The notes under the pieces were generated by a model. That model had not been told where the DNA came from and ran no database searches. It saw only the letters and a program-made list of their open reading frames with translations. From Agrococcus sp. Marseille-Q4369 (GTDB taxonomy: Bacteria > Actinomycetota > Actinomycetes > Actinomycetales > Microbacteriaceae): a DNA stretch of 64,000 nucleotides. Shown in pieces: positions 1 through 7,539 of this stretch (within the stretch, counting starts at the first letter, position 1; each line of letters starts with the position of its first letter). The stretch is taken from positions 682,001 through 746,000 of the forward strand of contig NZ_CP070501.1 in assembly GCF_018308945.1 (NCBI RefSeq), given 5' to 3'. A program made the position numbers and the translations under genes.

Positions 1-2
1 TT

Positions 3-1433
3 ACTTTATCAATCGACGGGGGAGCGCCGGAGCCCATCGGCTTCCAGTCGATGGCCGACGCGCTCAAGCATGAGCTATTCCGTGCCGATGTCGTGAGTGT
101 CGCGGAGGATGGTCTGACCAGTTCCTATGGCGACGCGGTAGAAGTCAGAGAGGCGTCGATCGACGGATGCACCTTGGCTTACGCGGTGGTCTGGAGCCAG
201 TGGCTGCAAGAGTGGCGCTTCCTAAGCATTGATCGAGAGCCTCACTCGCGCAGAGAGCCATTGGTACTAGGGACAGCGATCGGAGGAGTGCGAGTCACTG
301 AGGACGCTCCAGGCTACAGTCAGCTAGCCGGGATCGCAGCCATGTCGAATGTGACAGGGAAGGGAGCCCCGCGAACGAACGTCGCTCGGAGTGCGATCGA
401 ACGCACTGAAGAGTATGACCAGTACCTCCAACGAGTCTACGAGATTTATCTCAACCATATTGATCACGAGATGAGTTCTCTGGAGACCGATCGAAGCACG
501 TCGGCAACAAGGGCTGCAAGTGAGGGCTTTTATATGTTGCAGGATGTCGCGCAAGCGGGAGCTATAGAGTCGGCGGCGAAGTTGCGAACGAACGCTATCC
601 AGCTACCGTATCTCGTAGTTGAAGATCAAGGGATTCGCGAGCGTAAGTCGCTGGAGGAGATTTCTCGCCTCGGGTCGGTTTGGACCGTCGAGGGGACGGC
701 TGTCGACAACTTCGAGAGAGTACTGGGCACGATTCGCGGCGTCTCTTCTCCGTCGCTTGGCGCGCTAGCGACCGCTCTAGGGGTTTCGGACTCGTTGCGG
801 TTGCCTGAGGGCGCTCTGATCTGCGGGCTTCCATCCGCTCGTGCGTATGGTGGGAGGCTGTTCGCCGAGCAGTGGGACCCAGTTGCCTTCGAAACTGACG
901 ACGAGTCGAGAGTCCTGCGCGCCCGATGGCAGACCCGCGCTTCGGAGTCGGCATGGGCGGAAGTGCACGTTCCTAAGAGTCTTCCGCGAGTCTTACAGGA
1001 ACGCTTCGACGCCGTCGATCGCATGCGGCCGGGCGGCACGACCGATGTCTGTGTACCGACCGGCCCGTCTGTGGAGGTCTCCGGCATCACGCAAAGTGTG
1101 GTGAGGTGCCAGGGTAGGTATTTCGTATTGCCCCGCAGTCCGCTCTTGAACATTGCGCCGGCGAGGAGCGGTATTCCGGTCGATCAAGTGCGCTGGGCGA
1201 TCTCGTTCGTGTTGAACAACGTGGTCGCGGGCCAGCCGACACGAACGCGACTATTCGGCCATGTCGCCCCGACTAGGGAAGCCCGCGCCAGTTTCCTAAC
1301 CGCGATGCGTGATTACGGCCTATATGAGATCATCGACGAATCCAGCACGGTGGACGCGTTCCTCGATCCGTCGGCCGAAGTCCTGGATGTTAAGCAGTGG
1401 GATCGCCGTTCTCAAGCGGCAGGGCTCGATTAG
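3..1433 (+). CDS. Partial accessory protein, possibly Hsp90-like ATPase C-terminal half
   Basis: The reading frame is open to the window edge, so the gene begins upstream. The methionine codon at 51 is internal, not a proven start. About 476 residues are visible. Around residues 85-130 a segment has a G[VI]xV..PG pattern followed by GAPRTNVARSAIE. This recalls the end of the Hsp90/HtpG middle domain, where a short loop is followed by an NVSRE-type motif. The remaining 340 residues match nothing I recognise and show no signal peptide or membrane segment. Base composition is clearly lower in GC than everything to the right, with codons such as aga, gta, tta and cta that the neighbours avoid, so it was probably acquired horizontally. 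Actinobacteria carry such Hsp90-like ATPases in accessory or defence islands. That link is inference from one motif; the N-terminal ATPase is outside the window. Confidence 0.6.
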   Translation, partial: TLSIDGGAPEPIGFQSMADALKHELFRADVVSVAEDGLTSSYGDAVEVREASIDGCTLAYAVVWSQWLQEWRFLSIDREPHSRREPLVLGTAIGGVRVTEDAPGYSQLAGIAAMSNVTGKGAPRTNVARSAIERTEEYDQYLQRVYEIYLNHIDHEMSSLETDRSTSATRAASEGFYMLQDVAQAGAIESAAKLRTNAIQLPYLVVEDQGIRERKSLEEISRLGSVWTVEGTAVDNFERVLGTIRGVSSPSLGALATALGVSDSLRLPEGALICGLPSARAYGGRLFAEQWDPVAFETDDESRVLRARWQTRASESAWAEVHVPKSLPRVLQERFDAVDRMRPGGTTDVCVPTGPSVEVSGITQSVVRCQGRYFVLPRSPLLNIAPARSGIPVDQVRWAISFVLNNVVAGQPTRTRLFGHVAPTREARASFLTAMRDYGLYEIIDESSTVDAFLDPSAEVLDVKQWDRRSQAAGLD

Positions 1434-1631
1434 GGCGCCGCACCTTGCTTGAGTCGAAACGGCGACACTCGGGGTGCCGTCTTGCGTTCCCCAGCGCCCA
1501 CGTGGTTTTTCTCAGGACGCGGAACTAGCAACGCGTGCGCTGGAGGATGTATCGAGCGCGACGCGTGCCGCGTGCCCCATGGCCAGGGCCAGGCGCGCGA
1601 CCGGCTGGCGAAGCCCGGGCAGGATGGAGGG

Positions 1632-2249
1632 GTGCTGCAGCCGACCATCGCGAGGAGTGCGAGCGCCGAGGTCGAGATCTCGCGCTCGCGCTTCCTCGCG
1701 ACGGCGCACCCCATCGTGAGCCTCGACGAGCTCGCGCCGCTCGTGCGCGACACCCGCCGCGCGCACCCCGTCTCGCGGCACGTGTGCAGTGCCGCGATCG
1801 TCGGCCCGCACGGCGAGTCGAGCCGCTCGAACGACGACGGCGAGCCCGCCGGCACCGCGGGATCGCCGATCCTCTCGGCGATCGCCGGCCGCGGCCTCAC
1901 CGACGTCGCGGTGCTCGTCGTGCGCTGGTTCGGCGGCGTGAAGCTCGGCACCGGAGGGCTCGTGCGCGCCTACGGCGGCATCGCGGCGGATGCGCTCGAC
2001 GCGGCAGGGCGGCTCGAGCACGTCACAGCGACCGAGCTCGTCGCGCGGCTCTCGCACGCCGACGCGCCCAGGCTCGAGCACGCGATCCGCGCCGCGGGCC
2101 ACGAACCGACGATCGACTACGAGGCGACGGATGCGCGGCTCGCGATCGTCGTCGAGGACGCCCGGCGCGCGGAGGCGGACGCGCTGCTCGCGCAGCTCGG
2201 CATCGCGGCCGAGCCGAGCGTCGCGCGCGTGCTCGAGCGGCCGGCCTGA
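1632..2249 (+). CDS. IMPACT/YigZ family protein
   Basis: A protein of 205 residues, the usual size of the bacterial YigZ/YvyE branch of the IMPACT family. The N-terminal UPF0029 domain is clear: an SRSRFLA segment near residue 18, RHVCSAA near 50, then SNDDGEPAGTAGSPIL and VVRWFGGVKLGTGGLVRAYGG. These are the family signatures. A smaller C-terminal ferredoxin-like domain (DUF1949) follows from about residue 130. The role in bacteria is unsettled; eukaryotic relatives regulate the eIF2-alpha kinase GCN2. I chose the GTG at 1632, preceded by AGGATGGAGG, because family similarity starts right after it. A longer TTG start at 1449 would add about 60 residues with no family likeness. Confidence 0.9.
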   Translation: MLQPTIARSASAEVEISRSRFLATAHPIVSLDELAPLVRDTRRAHPVSRHVCSAAIVGPHGESSRSNDDGEPAGTAGSPILSAIAGRGLTDVAVLVVRWFGGVKLGTGGLVRAYGGIAADALDAAGRLEHVTATELVARLSHADAPRLEHAIRAAGHEPTIDYEATDARLAIVVEDARRAEADALLAQLGIAAEPSVARVLERPA

Positions 2250-2265
2250 ACCGGCGGCGCGAGCA

Positions 2266-2589
2266 TCAGCGGCGGCGGGGCACCCGCTGCAGCATCTCGG
2301 GCGTGGGCAGGTCGACGCTCGCCGACCACTCGTCGGCGTGCTCCTCGACGTACCGCTTGACGAGCGGGCAGATCGCGACGATCCGCTTGCCCTCGTCGCG
2401 CGTCGCGGCGAGCGCCGCGCCGATCACCGCGGTCGCGAGCCCATGACCCGCATGCTCCTCGCGGATCGCGGTGTGGAAGAAGACGCGGTGCTCGCCGTGG
2501 TCGAAGAACTGCGCGAACCCCGCGACGGGGCCGTCGGCCGTGATCTCGAAGCGGTCGGGATCCGCGCGCCTCGTGACGGAGGTCTCCAT
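2266..2589 (-). CDS. Small GNAT-type N-acetyltransferase (YjdJ-like)
   Basis: A protein of 107 residues carrying a compact acetyltransferase fold of the single-domain YjdJ/NATD-like type. The acetyl-CoA loop is EEHAGHGLATAVIGAAL at about residues 42-58, followed by the typical VAICPLVKRYVEEHADEW ending. Similar proteins have R/K-rich C-termini like the one here. The substrate is unknown. The ATG at 2589 gives the family's normal N-terminus; longer in-frame starts run into the neighbouring kinase gene. The gene lies 53 nt after the fructosamine-kinase-like gene in the same direction, so the two are probably co-transcribed. Confidence 0.82.
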   Translation of the reverse strand: METSVTRRADPDRFEITADGPVAGFAQFFDHGEHRVFFHTAIREEHAGHGLATAVIGAALAATRDEGKRIVAICPLVKRYVEEHADEWSASVDLPTPEMLQRVPRRR

Positions 2590-2642
2590 GGCGCCAGCCT
2601 GCCACTGCGGCCGCCCCGCAGCGAGCCCCAACGTCGCCGCGC

Positions 2643-3428
2643 TCAGCCGAGCGATCGCGCGACGTCGAACAGCTGCGGCGCGTAGCCGCCGCCGAAGAGC
2701 AGCGTGTGCACGAGCAGCGGCTGCAGCTGCTGCATCGGGATGCGCTCGCGCCAGCCGTCGGCGAGCGGCGCGGCCTCGTCGTAGGCCGCGAGCACGCGCT
2801 CGAGCAACGGCAGCCCGAAGAGCGCGAGCATCGCGAGGTCCGTCTCGGCGTGCCCGCCCTGCGCGTGCGGGTCGATGAGCACGGCGCCCGTGTCGACCTC
2901 CGACCACAGCACGTTTCCGGCCCAGAGGTCGCCGTGGATCCGCGCGACCGGCCCGACGCCCGCGGGCTGCGGGGCATCGAAGCGCCCGGCGGCCATCCGG
3001 TCGACCGCCGCCTCGACCGCCCGCGCCCGGGACGCATCCAGCCGCCCCTCGTCGACGCAGCGCCGCAGCACCGGCCGCACCGCCGTCTCGGCCCACGCCG
3101 CGCCCCACGAATCGGCGACCGGCTCGGGCGCGAGCGGCACGCGCGAGGAGCCCCACTCGAGCGGCGGCTCGGCGCCGGCCGGCGGGCAGCAGTGCCACGC
3201 GGCGCCGAAGGCGTGCAGCGCCGCGAGGCTGCGGCCGAGCGCCTCGGCGCGCGCGGGCGTGGCCGCCGCCTCCGCGACGCGCGCGACGCGCAGCGCGCCC
3301 AGGTCGAGCCGGGCGCGGGCGATGCGCGTGCCGCCCGCCGGCTCCGCCTCGGCGAGCCACGCGAGCCCGGCGGCCTCCATCGAGAGCCGGTGGTCGGCAC
3401 CGCCCGGCGCGCGCTTCACGACATCCAT
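2643..3428 (-). CDS. Fructosamine kinase family protein
   Basis: A protein of 261 residues of the fructosamine/ketosamine-3-kinase family (aminoglycoside phosphotransferase fold). The catalytic loop HGDLWAGNVLW (around residue 174) and the following metal-binding IDPHAQGGHAETDLAM are diagnostic. Family members phosphorylate ketosamines or ribulosamines on glycated amines, which leads to deglycation; the precise substrate here is inferred. The protein is slightly shorter than the 285-300 residues usual for the family, with a reduced N-lobe. The start is taken at the ATG at 3428. A longer start at 3488 would overlap the promoter and first codons of the divergent small gene at 3479. Confidence 0.88.
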   Translation of the reverse strand: MDVVKRAPGGADHRLSMEAAGLAWLAEAEPAGGTRIARARLDLGALRVARVAEAAATPARAEALGRSLAALHAFGAAWHCCPPAGAEPPLEWGSSRVPLAPEPVADSWGAAWAETAVRPVLRRCVDEGRLDASRARAVEAAVDRMAAGRFDAPQPAGVGPVARIHGDLWAGNVLWSEVDTGAVLIDPHAQGGHAETDLAMLALFGLPLLERVLAAYDEAAPLADGWRERIPMQQLQPLLVHTLLFGGGYAPQLFDVARSLG

Positions 3429-3466
3429 CCCGCCACCATGCCATGGAGCGCTGAGCCGCGCCCGGC

Positions 3467-3472
3467 TAGCGT
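3467..3472 (+). promoter_or_regulatory. Putative -10 box of a leaderless promoter (TAGCGT)
   Basis: TAGCGT lies exactly 6 nt before the ATG at 3479. This is the spacing expected when transcription starts on the A of the start codon. Confidence 0.45.
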
Positions 3473-3478
3473 GGAGGC

Positions 3479-3652
3479 ATGGCCGCACCCCGCAAGCCCG
3501 CCCCCCTCTGGCTCTACGTCAGCGCCGCCGCGCTCTTCGCGCTCGCCGGCGTGCTGCAGGCCGAGACGCTCCCGCGCGTGCTCTTCCTCATCGCCGCCGC
3601 CCTCTTCGCCGTCACCGCGGTGCTGCAGTGGCGGATGCGCCGGAAGGCGTGA
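3479..3652 (+). CDS. Small two-helix membrane protein, function unknown
   Basis: A 57-residue protein. A short basic N-terminus (APRKPAP) is followed by two hydrophobic helices, about residues 11-26 and 33-50, and an arginine/lysine tail (WRMRRKA). That topology suggests a hairpin in the membrane with both ends in the cytoplasm. A TAGCGT box 6 nt upstream of the ATG supports leaderless expression. The gene sits between the divergent fructosamine-kinase-like gene and valS. I do not recognise the family, and its function cannot be read from the sequence. Confidence 0.62.
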   Translation: MAAPRKPAPLWLYVSAAALFALAGVLQAETLPRVLFLIAAALFAVTAVLQWRMRRKA

Positions 3653-3756
3653 GCGCCCGCGCGTAGACTGGCGCGGAGCACAACCAGGCATCATGCCGAC
3701 GCCCCGGCCCGGGGCGCGGCCAGACGCGATGCCGCGCACATCGAAAGCGAGACGCC

Positions 3757-6330
3757 ATGAGCGCCATGCCCACACCCGGGATGCCCGACCGCCCCGCCCT
3801 CGAGGGACTCGAGGAGAAGTGGGGTCAGCGCTGGGAGGCCTCCGGCACCTACCGCTTCGATGCGACGGGGCTGGAGCGCGACGCGATCTACTCGATCGAC
3901 ACCCCGCCTCCCACCGCATCCGGCTCGCTCCACGTCGGCCACGTGTTCTCCTACACGCACACCGACCTCGTCGCCCGCTTCCAGCGCATGCGCGGCAAGC
4001 ACGTCTTCTACCCGATGGGCTGGGACGACAACGGCCTGCCGACCGAGCGCCGCGTGCAGAACTACTACGGCGTGCGCGTCGACCCGACCCTCCCCTACGA
4101 CCCCGACTTCACGCCCCCGCACGAGGGCGGCGAGGGCAAGAGCTCGAAGGCCGCCGACCAGGTGCCCGTCTCGCGCCGCAACTTCATCGAGCTGTGCGAG
4201 CGGCTGACGGAGGAGGACGAGGAGAAGTTCGAGCACCTGTGGCGCACGCTCGGCCTCTCGATCGACTGGTCGCAGACCTACCGCACGATCTCCGACGACG
4301 CCCGTCGCACGTCGCAGCTCGCCTTCTTGCGCAACTTCGAGCGCGGCGAGGCGTACCAGGCGGATGCGCCGACCCTGTGGGACGTGACGTTCCGCACCGC
4401 CGTGGCCCAGGCCGAGCTCGAGGACCGCGACCAGCCGGGGGCGTACCACACGCTGCTCTTCACCTCCGAGGACGGCGACCTGCGGATCGAGACGAGCCGC
4501 CCCGAGCTCCTGCCGTCCTGCGTGGCCGTCGTCGCGCATCCGGATGACGAGCGCTATCAGCACCTCTTCGGCACGACGGTCTCGACCCCGGTGTTCGGCG
4601 CCCCGGTGCCGTTCGTCGCGCACGAGCTCGCGCAGCGCGACAAGGGCACGGGCGTCGCGATGATCTGCACGTTCGGCGACGTGACCGACGTCACGTGGTG
4701 GCGCGAGCTGAACCTGCCGAACCGCTCGGTGATCGGCTTCGACGGCCGCTTCGCCGCCGAGGCGCCCGAGGCGCTCGCGAGCGAGGCCGCGCAGGCCGCC
4801 TACGCCGAGCTCGCCGGCAAGACCGTCTTCAGCGCTCGCAAGGCGATCGTCGAGCAGCTGCAGGCCGCGGGCCGCATGATCGGCGACCCGAAGCCCATCC
4901 AGCACCCGGTGAAGTTCTACGAGAAGGGCGACAAGCCGCTCGAGATCGTCTCGACCCGCCAGTGGTACATCAAGAACGGCGGCCGCGACGAGGCGCTGCG
5001 CGAGCGGCTCATCGCGCACGGGCGCGAGATCGCCTGGCACCCCGAGCACATGCGCACGCGCTACGAGAACTGGGTGCACGGCCTCAACGGCGACTGGCTC
5101 ATCTCGCGCCAGCGCTTCTTCGGCGTGCCGATCCCCGTCTGGTACGCGCTCGACGAGGAGGGCGAGACCGACTTCGACCGCGTGCTGCTGCCGCGGCCCG
5201 AGCAGCTGCCGCTCGACCCGACGAGCGACGTGCCCGACGGCTTCGACGAGTCGCAGCGCGGGGTGCCTGGCGGCTTCGTCGGCGAGGTCGACATCATGGA
5301 CACGTGGGCGACCTCGTCGCTCACGCCGCAGCTCGCGGGCGGCTGGGCCGACGGCGCGGAGCTGTGGTCGAAGATCACGCCCTTCGACCTGCGGCCGCAG
5401 GGCCAGGACATCATCCGCACGTGGCTCTTCTCGACGCTGCTGCGCTCGATGTTCGAGGACGGCCGCGCGCCTTGGCAGCACGCGGCGCTCTCGGGCTGGA
5501 TCCTCGACCCCGACCGCAAGAAGATGTCGAAGTCGAAGGGCAACGTCGTCACCCCGCTCGGCATGCTCGAGGAGCACGGCTCCGACGGCGTGCGGTACTG
5601 GGCCGCGTCGTCTCGGCTCGGCGTCGACGCGACGCTCGACCCGCAGAACCCGAAGATGATCAAGATCGGCCGGCGCCTCGCGATGAAGGTGCTCAACGCT
5701 GCGAAGTTCGTGCTCTCGATGGAGGGGCAGCCGGGCGAGATCACCGAGCGGCTCGACCGCGAGATGCTCGCCGAGCTCGCCGTCGTCGTGCGCGGCGCGA
5801 CGCGCGCGTTCGAGGGCTACGACCACGCGAAGGCGCTCGAGTCGACGGAGGCGTTCTTCTGGACGTTCTGCGACGACTACCTCGAGCTCGTCAAGGAGCG
5901 CGCCTACTCGGGCGACGAGCCCGGCCGCGGCTCGGCGATCGCCGCGCTGCGGCTCGCGATCGACGTGCAGCTGCGGCTGCTCGCGCCGTTCCTGCCGTTC
6001 GCGACGGAGGAGGTCTGGTCGTGGTCGCACGAGGGCTCGATCCACGTCGCGCCGTGGCCCGATGCCGACGAGCTCGGTGTCGATCACTCCCCGACCGGCA
6101 TGCTCCAGGCCGTCGGCCAGGCGCTCATCGGCATCCGGCGGGCGAAGACGGATGCGAAGGCGAGCCAGAAGACGCCCGTCGCGTCCGCGGTCATCGGCGT
6201 CCCGGCAGCGCTGCGCGAGCACCTCGAGGCCGCGACCGGCGACCTCAAGGCCGTGGGACGCATCCGCGACCTCACGCTCGTCGAGGCGGCGGAGCTCGCG
6301 GTCAGTGAGATCGCGCTCGAGGAGGCGTGA
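3757..6330 (+). CDS. valS: Valyl-tRNA synthetase
   Basis: A class I aminoacyl-tRNA synthetase of 857 residues that charges tRNA-Val. The HIGH motif appears as SGSLHVGH near residue 55, and the KMSKSKGNVVTP loop near residue 588. An editing (CP1) domain lies between them, starting after residue 210, and an anticodon-binding region follows residue 650. The length and the PMGWDDNGLPTERRVQNYYGVR segment identify ValS of the actinobacterial type rather than IleS. Upstream, TAGACT at 3664 is a plausible -10 box, and the leader contains a short hairpin (GCCCC/GGGGC, 3701-3715). I saw no T-box. The stop overlaps the next ORF by 1 nt, so the two are coupled. Confidence 0.97.
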   Translation: MSAMPTPGMPDRPALEGLEEKWGQRWEASGTYRFDATGLERDAIYSIDTPPPTASGSLHVGHVFSYTHTDLVARFQRMRGKHVFYPMGWDDNGLPTERRVQNYYGVRVDPTLPYDPDFTPPHEGGEGKSSKAADQVPVSRRNFIELCERLTEEDEEKFEHLWRTLGLSIDWSQTYRTISDDARRTSQLAFLRNFERGEAYQADAPTLWDVTFRTAVAQAELEDRDQPGAYHTLLFTSEDGDLRIETSRPELLPSCVAVVAHPDDERYQHLFGTTVSTPVFGAPVPFVAHELAQRDKGTGVAMICTFGDVTDVTWWRELNLPNRSVIGFDGRFAAEAPEALASEAAQAAYAELAGKTVFSARKAIVEQLQAAGRMIGDPKPIQHPVKFYEKGDKPLEIVSTRQWYIKNGGRDEALRERLIAHGREIAWHPEHMRTRYENWVHGLNGDWLISRQRFFGVPIPVWYALDEEGETDFDRVLLPRPEQLPLDPTSDVPDGFDESQRGVPGGFVGEVDIMDTWATSSLTPQLAGGWADGAELWSKITPFDLRPQGQDIIRTWLFSTLLRSMFEDGRAPWQHAALSGWILDPDRKKMSKSKGNVVTPLGMLEEHGSDGVRYWAASSRLGVDATLDPQNPKMIKIGRRLAMKVLNAAKFVLSMEGQPGEITERLDREMLAELAVVVRGATRAFEGYDHAKALESTEAFFWTFCDDYLELVKERAYSGDEPGRGSAIAALRLAIDVQLRLLAPFLPFATEEVWSWSHEGSIHVAPWPDADELGVDHSPTGMLQAVGQALIGIRRAKTDAKASQKTPVASAVIGVPAALREHLEAATGDLKAVGRIRDLTLVEAAELAVSEIALEEA

Positions 6331-6560
6331 TGCAGATCGGCACCCGCTGGGCGGTCGGCGGCGAGGCCCCGCAGTCGGTGCCGATCGCGATGCGCGCGGC
6401 GATCGACGAGGAGGAGCGCACGCTCGCCGAGCTCGGCGCCGACACCGCCTCGTGGCGATGGACGCTCACGTGGCTCGAGGGCCTGCCGATCGTCGAGCTC
6501 GACGACGGCACGACCATCCGGCTCGAGGGCGACGACGTGATCGTCAGCCGCGAGGAGTGA
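6330..6560 (+). CDS. Conserved small protein after valS, function unknown
   Basis: An acidic protein of 76 residues. Its ATG overlaps the valS stop by one base (TGATG), and a GTG directly before it is an alternative start. It has no cysteines, signal peptide or membrane segment. Residues 50-74 alternate acidic and hydrophobic positions (VELDDGTTIRLEGDDVIVSREE), suggesting a small beta structure. Coupling to valS and the strong terminator just downstream define a two-gene operon. I do not recognise a named domain. Confidence 0.75.
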   Translation: MQIGTRWAVGGEAPQSVPIAMRAAIDEEERTLAELGADTASWRWTLTWLEGLPIVELDDGTTIRLEGDDVIVSREE

Positions 6561-6566
6561 GACACG

Positions 6567-6603
6567 AAGGCCCCCGGGCAGCTGAACTGCTGCCGGGGGC
6601 CTT
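6567..6603 (+). terminator. Rho-independent terminator of the valS operon
   Basis: An inverted repeat of AAGGCCCCCGGGCAG and CTGCCGGGGGCCTT with a short loop and a one-base bulge. The right arm ends in TTCCTCCCTT, which gives only a weak T-tract. It lies between the rightward valS operon and leftward genes, so it may act in both directions. Confidence 0.82.
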
Positions 6604-6634
6604 CCTCCCTTGCACAGGAGTGTCCTGGATCGAC

Positions 6635-6730
6635 TCAGCGCATCGGCCGGGTCAGGATCTGCGCCATCACGAACGAGTCGTTGATGACGGCGATCGGCAT
6701 GGTCACGGGGTGGTCTTCGCGCTTCGGCAT
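6635..6730 (-). CDS. Putative 31-residue peptide downstream of the ArsR-type regulator
   Basis: A short ORF with ATG at 6730 and TGA at 6635-6637. It is preceded by a strong ribosome-binding sequence (GAGGAGA, 5 nt before the ATG) and lies 30 nt after the regulator's stop codon. The product begins MPKREDHPV, ends ILTRPMR, and has a hydrophobic middle (about residues 12-24). It looks like a genuine translated small gene because of its ribosome-binding site and position, but there is no recognised family. Its job could relate to the regulator. The alternative is an untranslated 3' region. Confidence 0.5.
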   Translation of the reverse strand: MPKREDHPVTMPIAVINDSFVMAQILTRPMR

Positions 6731-6760
6731 GGGTGTCTCCTCGAGTGGTGTGTCTCCCGA

Positions 6761-7366
6761 TCAGTCGATCGGGAAGGCGTTGAACTGGATCTGGATGCGG
6801 TGGACGGGATCGTCCTCGTCACCGGTGTCTGCGGCGGCCTCGGCGAGGCGCTGGGCGATGAGGCGCTCGACGTCGCGCGTCAAGCGGTGCAGCTCGCTCG
6901 CGCGGAGCGAGACGGAGCGGCTCGAGAGGCGGGACGCGTCGAGGATCGGCTCCTCGTAGCGCTCCTCCCCCGTCGCGACGTAGGCGGCGAGCAGCGCGCT
7001 GTCGTGCTGGGTCCACGCGCCGAGCACCGTCGCGGTCGCGGCGCGGCCCTCCGGGGCGTCGGCGAGCTCCTTCGTCCACACCTCGACGGGTGCGATCGCT
7101 CGGCGCCACCAGCGCTCGCGACCGGTGCCGATCGACGCGTCCTCAGCGATGAAGCCCTTCGCCTCGAGCTGCCGGAGGTGGTAGCTCGTCGAGCCGGTCG
7201 ACTCGCCGAGCGTCGCAGCGAGCGACGACGACGTCTGCGGACCCTGCGTCGTCAGCACGTGCAGGATGCGCACGCGCAGCGGGTGGGCGAGGGCCTTGAG
7301 GGATTCGAGATCGACGGCCGGGGCCTCGCTCGCGCCGCCGGAACCGTCGACGGCGGCGTCGAGCAT
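6761..7366 (-). CDS. ArsR-type winged-helix transcriptional regulator
   Basis: A 201-residue DNA-binding regulator. Residues 19-80 form an ArsR-like (HTH_20) winged helix: LESLKALAHPLRVRILHVLTTQGPQTSSSLAATLGESTGSTSYHLRQLEAKGFI is typical, with the recognition helix at STGSTSYHLRQLE. The long helical C-terminal half has no metal-binding cysteine cluster, so this is not a metal sensor. A TAGTAT box lies 6 nt before the ATG, with a perfect CTTTGCAAAG palindrome directly upstream, which suggests autorepression. The only gene obviously co-transcribed is the 31-residue ORF at 6635. Such regulators often sit next to an exporter gene, but none is present. Confidence 0.88.
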   Translation of the reverse strand: MLDAAVDGSGGASEAPAVDLESLKALAHPLRVRILHVLTTQGPQTSSSLAATLGESTGSTSYHLRQLEAKGFIAEDASIGTGRERWWRRAIAPVEVWTKELADAPEGRAATATVLGAWTQHDSALLAAYVATGEERYEEPILDASRLSSRSVSLRASELHRLTRDVERLIAQRLAEAAADTGDEDDPVHRIQIQFNAFPID

Positions 7367-7372
7367 GGGTCC

Positions 7373-7403
7373 ATACTACCCTTTGCAAAGCCCTCTCTGC
7401 AAG
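7373..7403 (-). promoter_or_regulatory. Promoter and putative autoregulatory operator of the ArsR-type gene
   Basis: TAGTAT (7373-7378) is the -10 box, 6 nt from the ATG at 7366. Immediately upstream, CTTTGCAAAG (7381-7390) is a perfect 10-bp palindrome. A second, imperfect copy (CTCTGCAAGAG, about 7393-7403) follows. Two TGCAA-centred sites between the expected -35 and -10 positions fit a dimeric winged-helix repressor; binding itself is inferred. Confidence 0.5.
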
Positions 7404-7426
7404 AGGAAGTCAGACACCGCTTCACC

Positions 7427-7530
7427 CGCAGAGTGCCGCCACTCTGCGCTTCTCAAGCCGCAGGACAGCAGAGTTCCGGCACTCTGCGGTCAGTGGTGAG
7501 GCGCGGCAGCAGAGTGGCGGCACTCTGCGG
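7427..7530. repeat. Three palindromic units at 41-nt period
   Basis: Three related 22-nt inverted repeats occur at 7427-7448, 7468-7489 and 7509-7530. Each has the form GCAGAGT, a 6-nt centre rich in C and G, then ACTCTGC. Their starts are exactly 41 nt apart. The intervening 19-nt spacers are only loosely similar. The array fills the space between the methyltransferase stop (7540) and the regulator promoter. It is not a terminator in form, since no T-tract is present. Confidence 0.75.
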
Positions 7531-7539
7531 GGCGGCAGG

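Noticed and set aside
1434-1631. Additional small gene between the accessory gene and the IMPACT gene
   Set aside because: Open frames there have no ribosome site, no recognisable sequence and overlap each other; I see only a possible weak hairpin near 1460-1482.
3653-3756. T-box riboswitch upstream of valS
   Set aside because: The leader is too short and lacks a T-box sequence or specifier stem; only a small GC hairpin is present.
3691-6222. Long antisense frame opposite valS
   Set aside because: It is the mirror of a GC-rich gene and has Arg/Val/Leu-biased composition with no domain. valS is certain.
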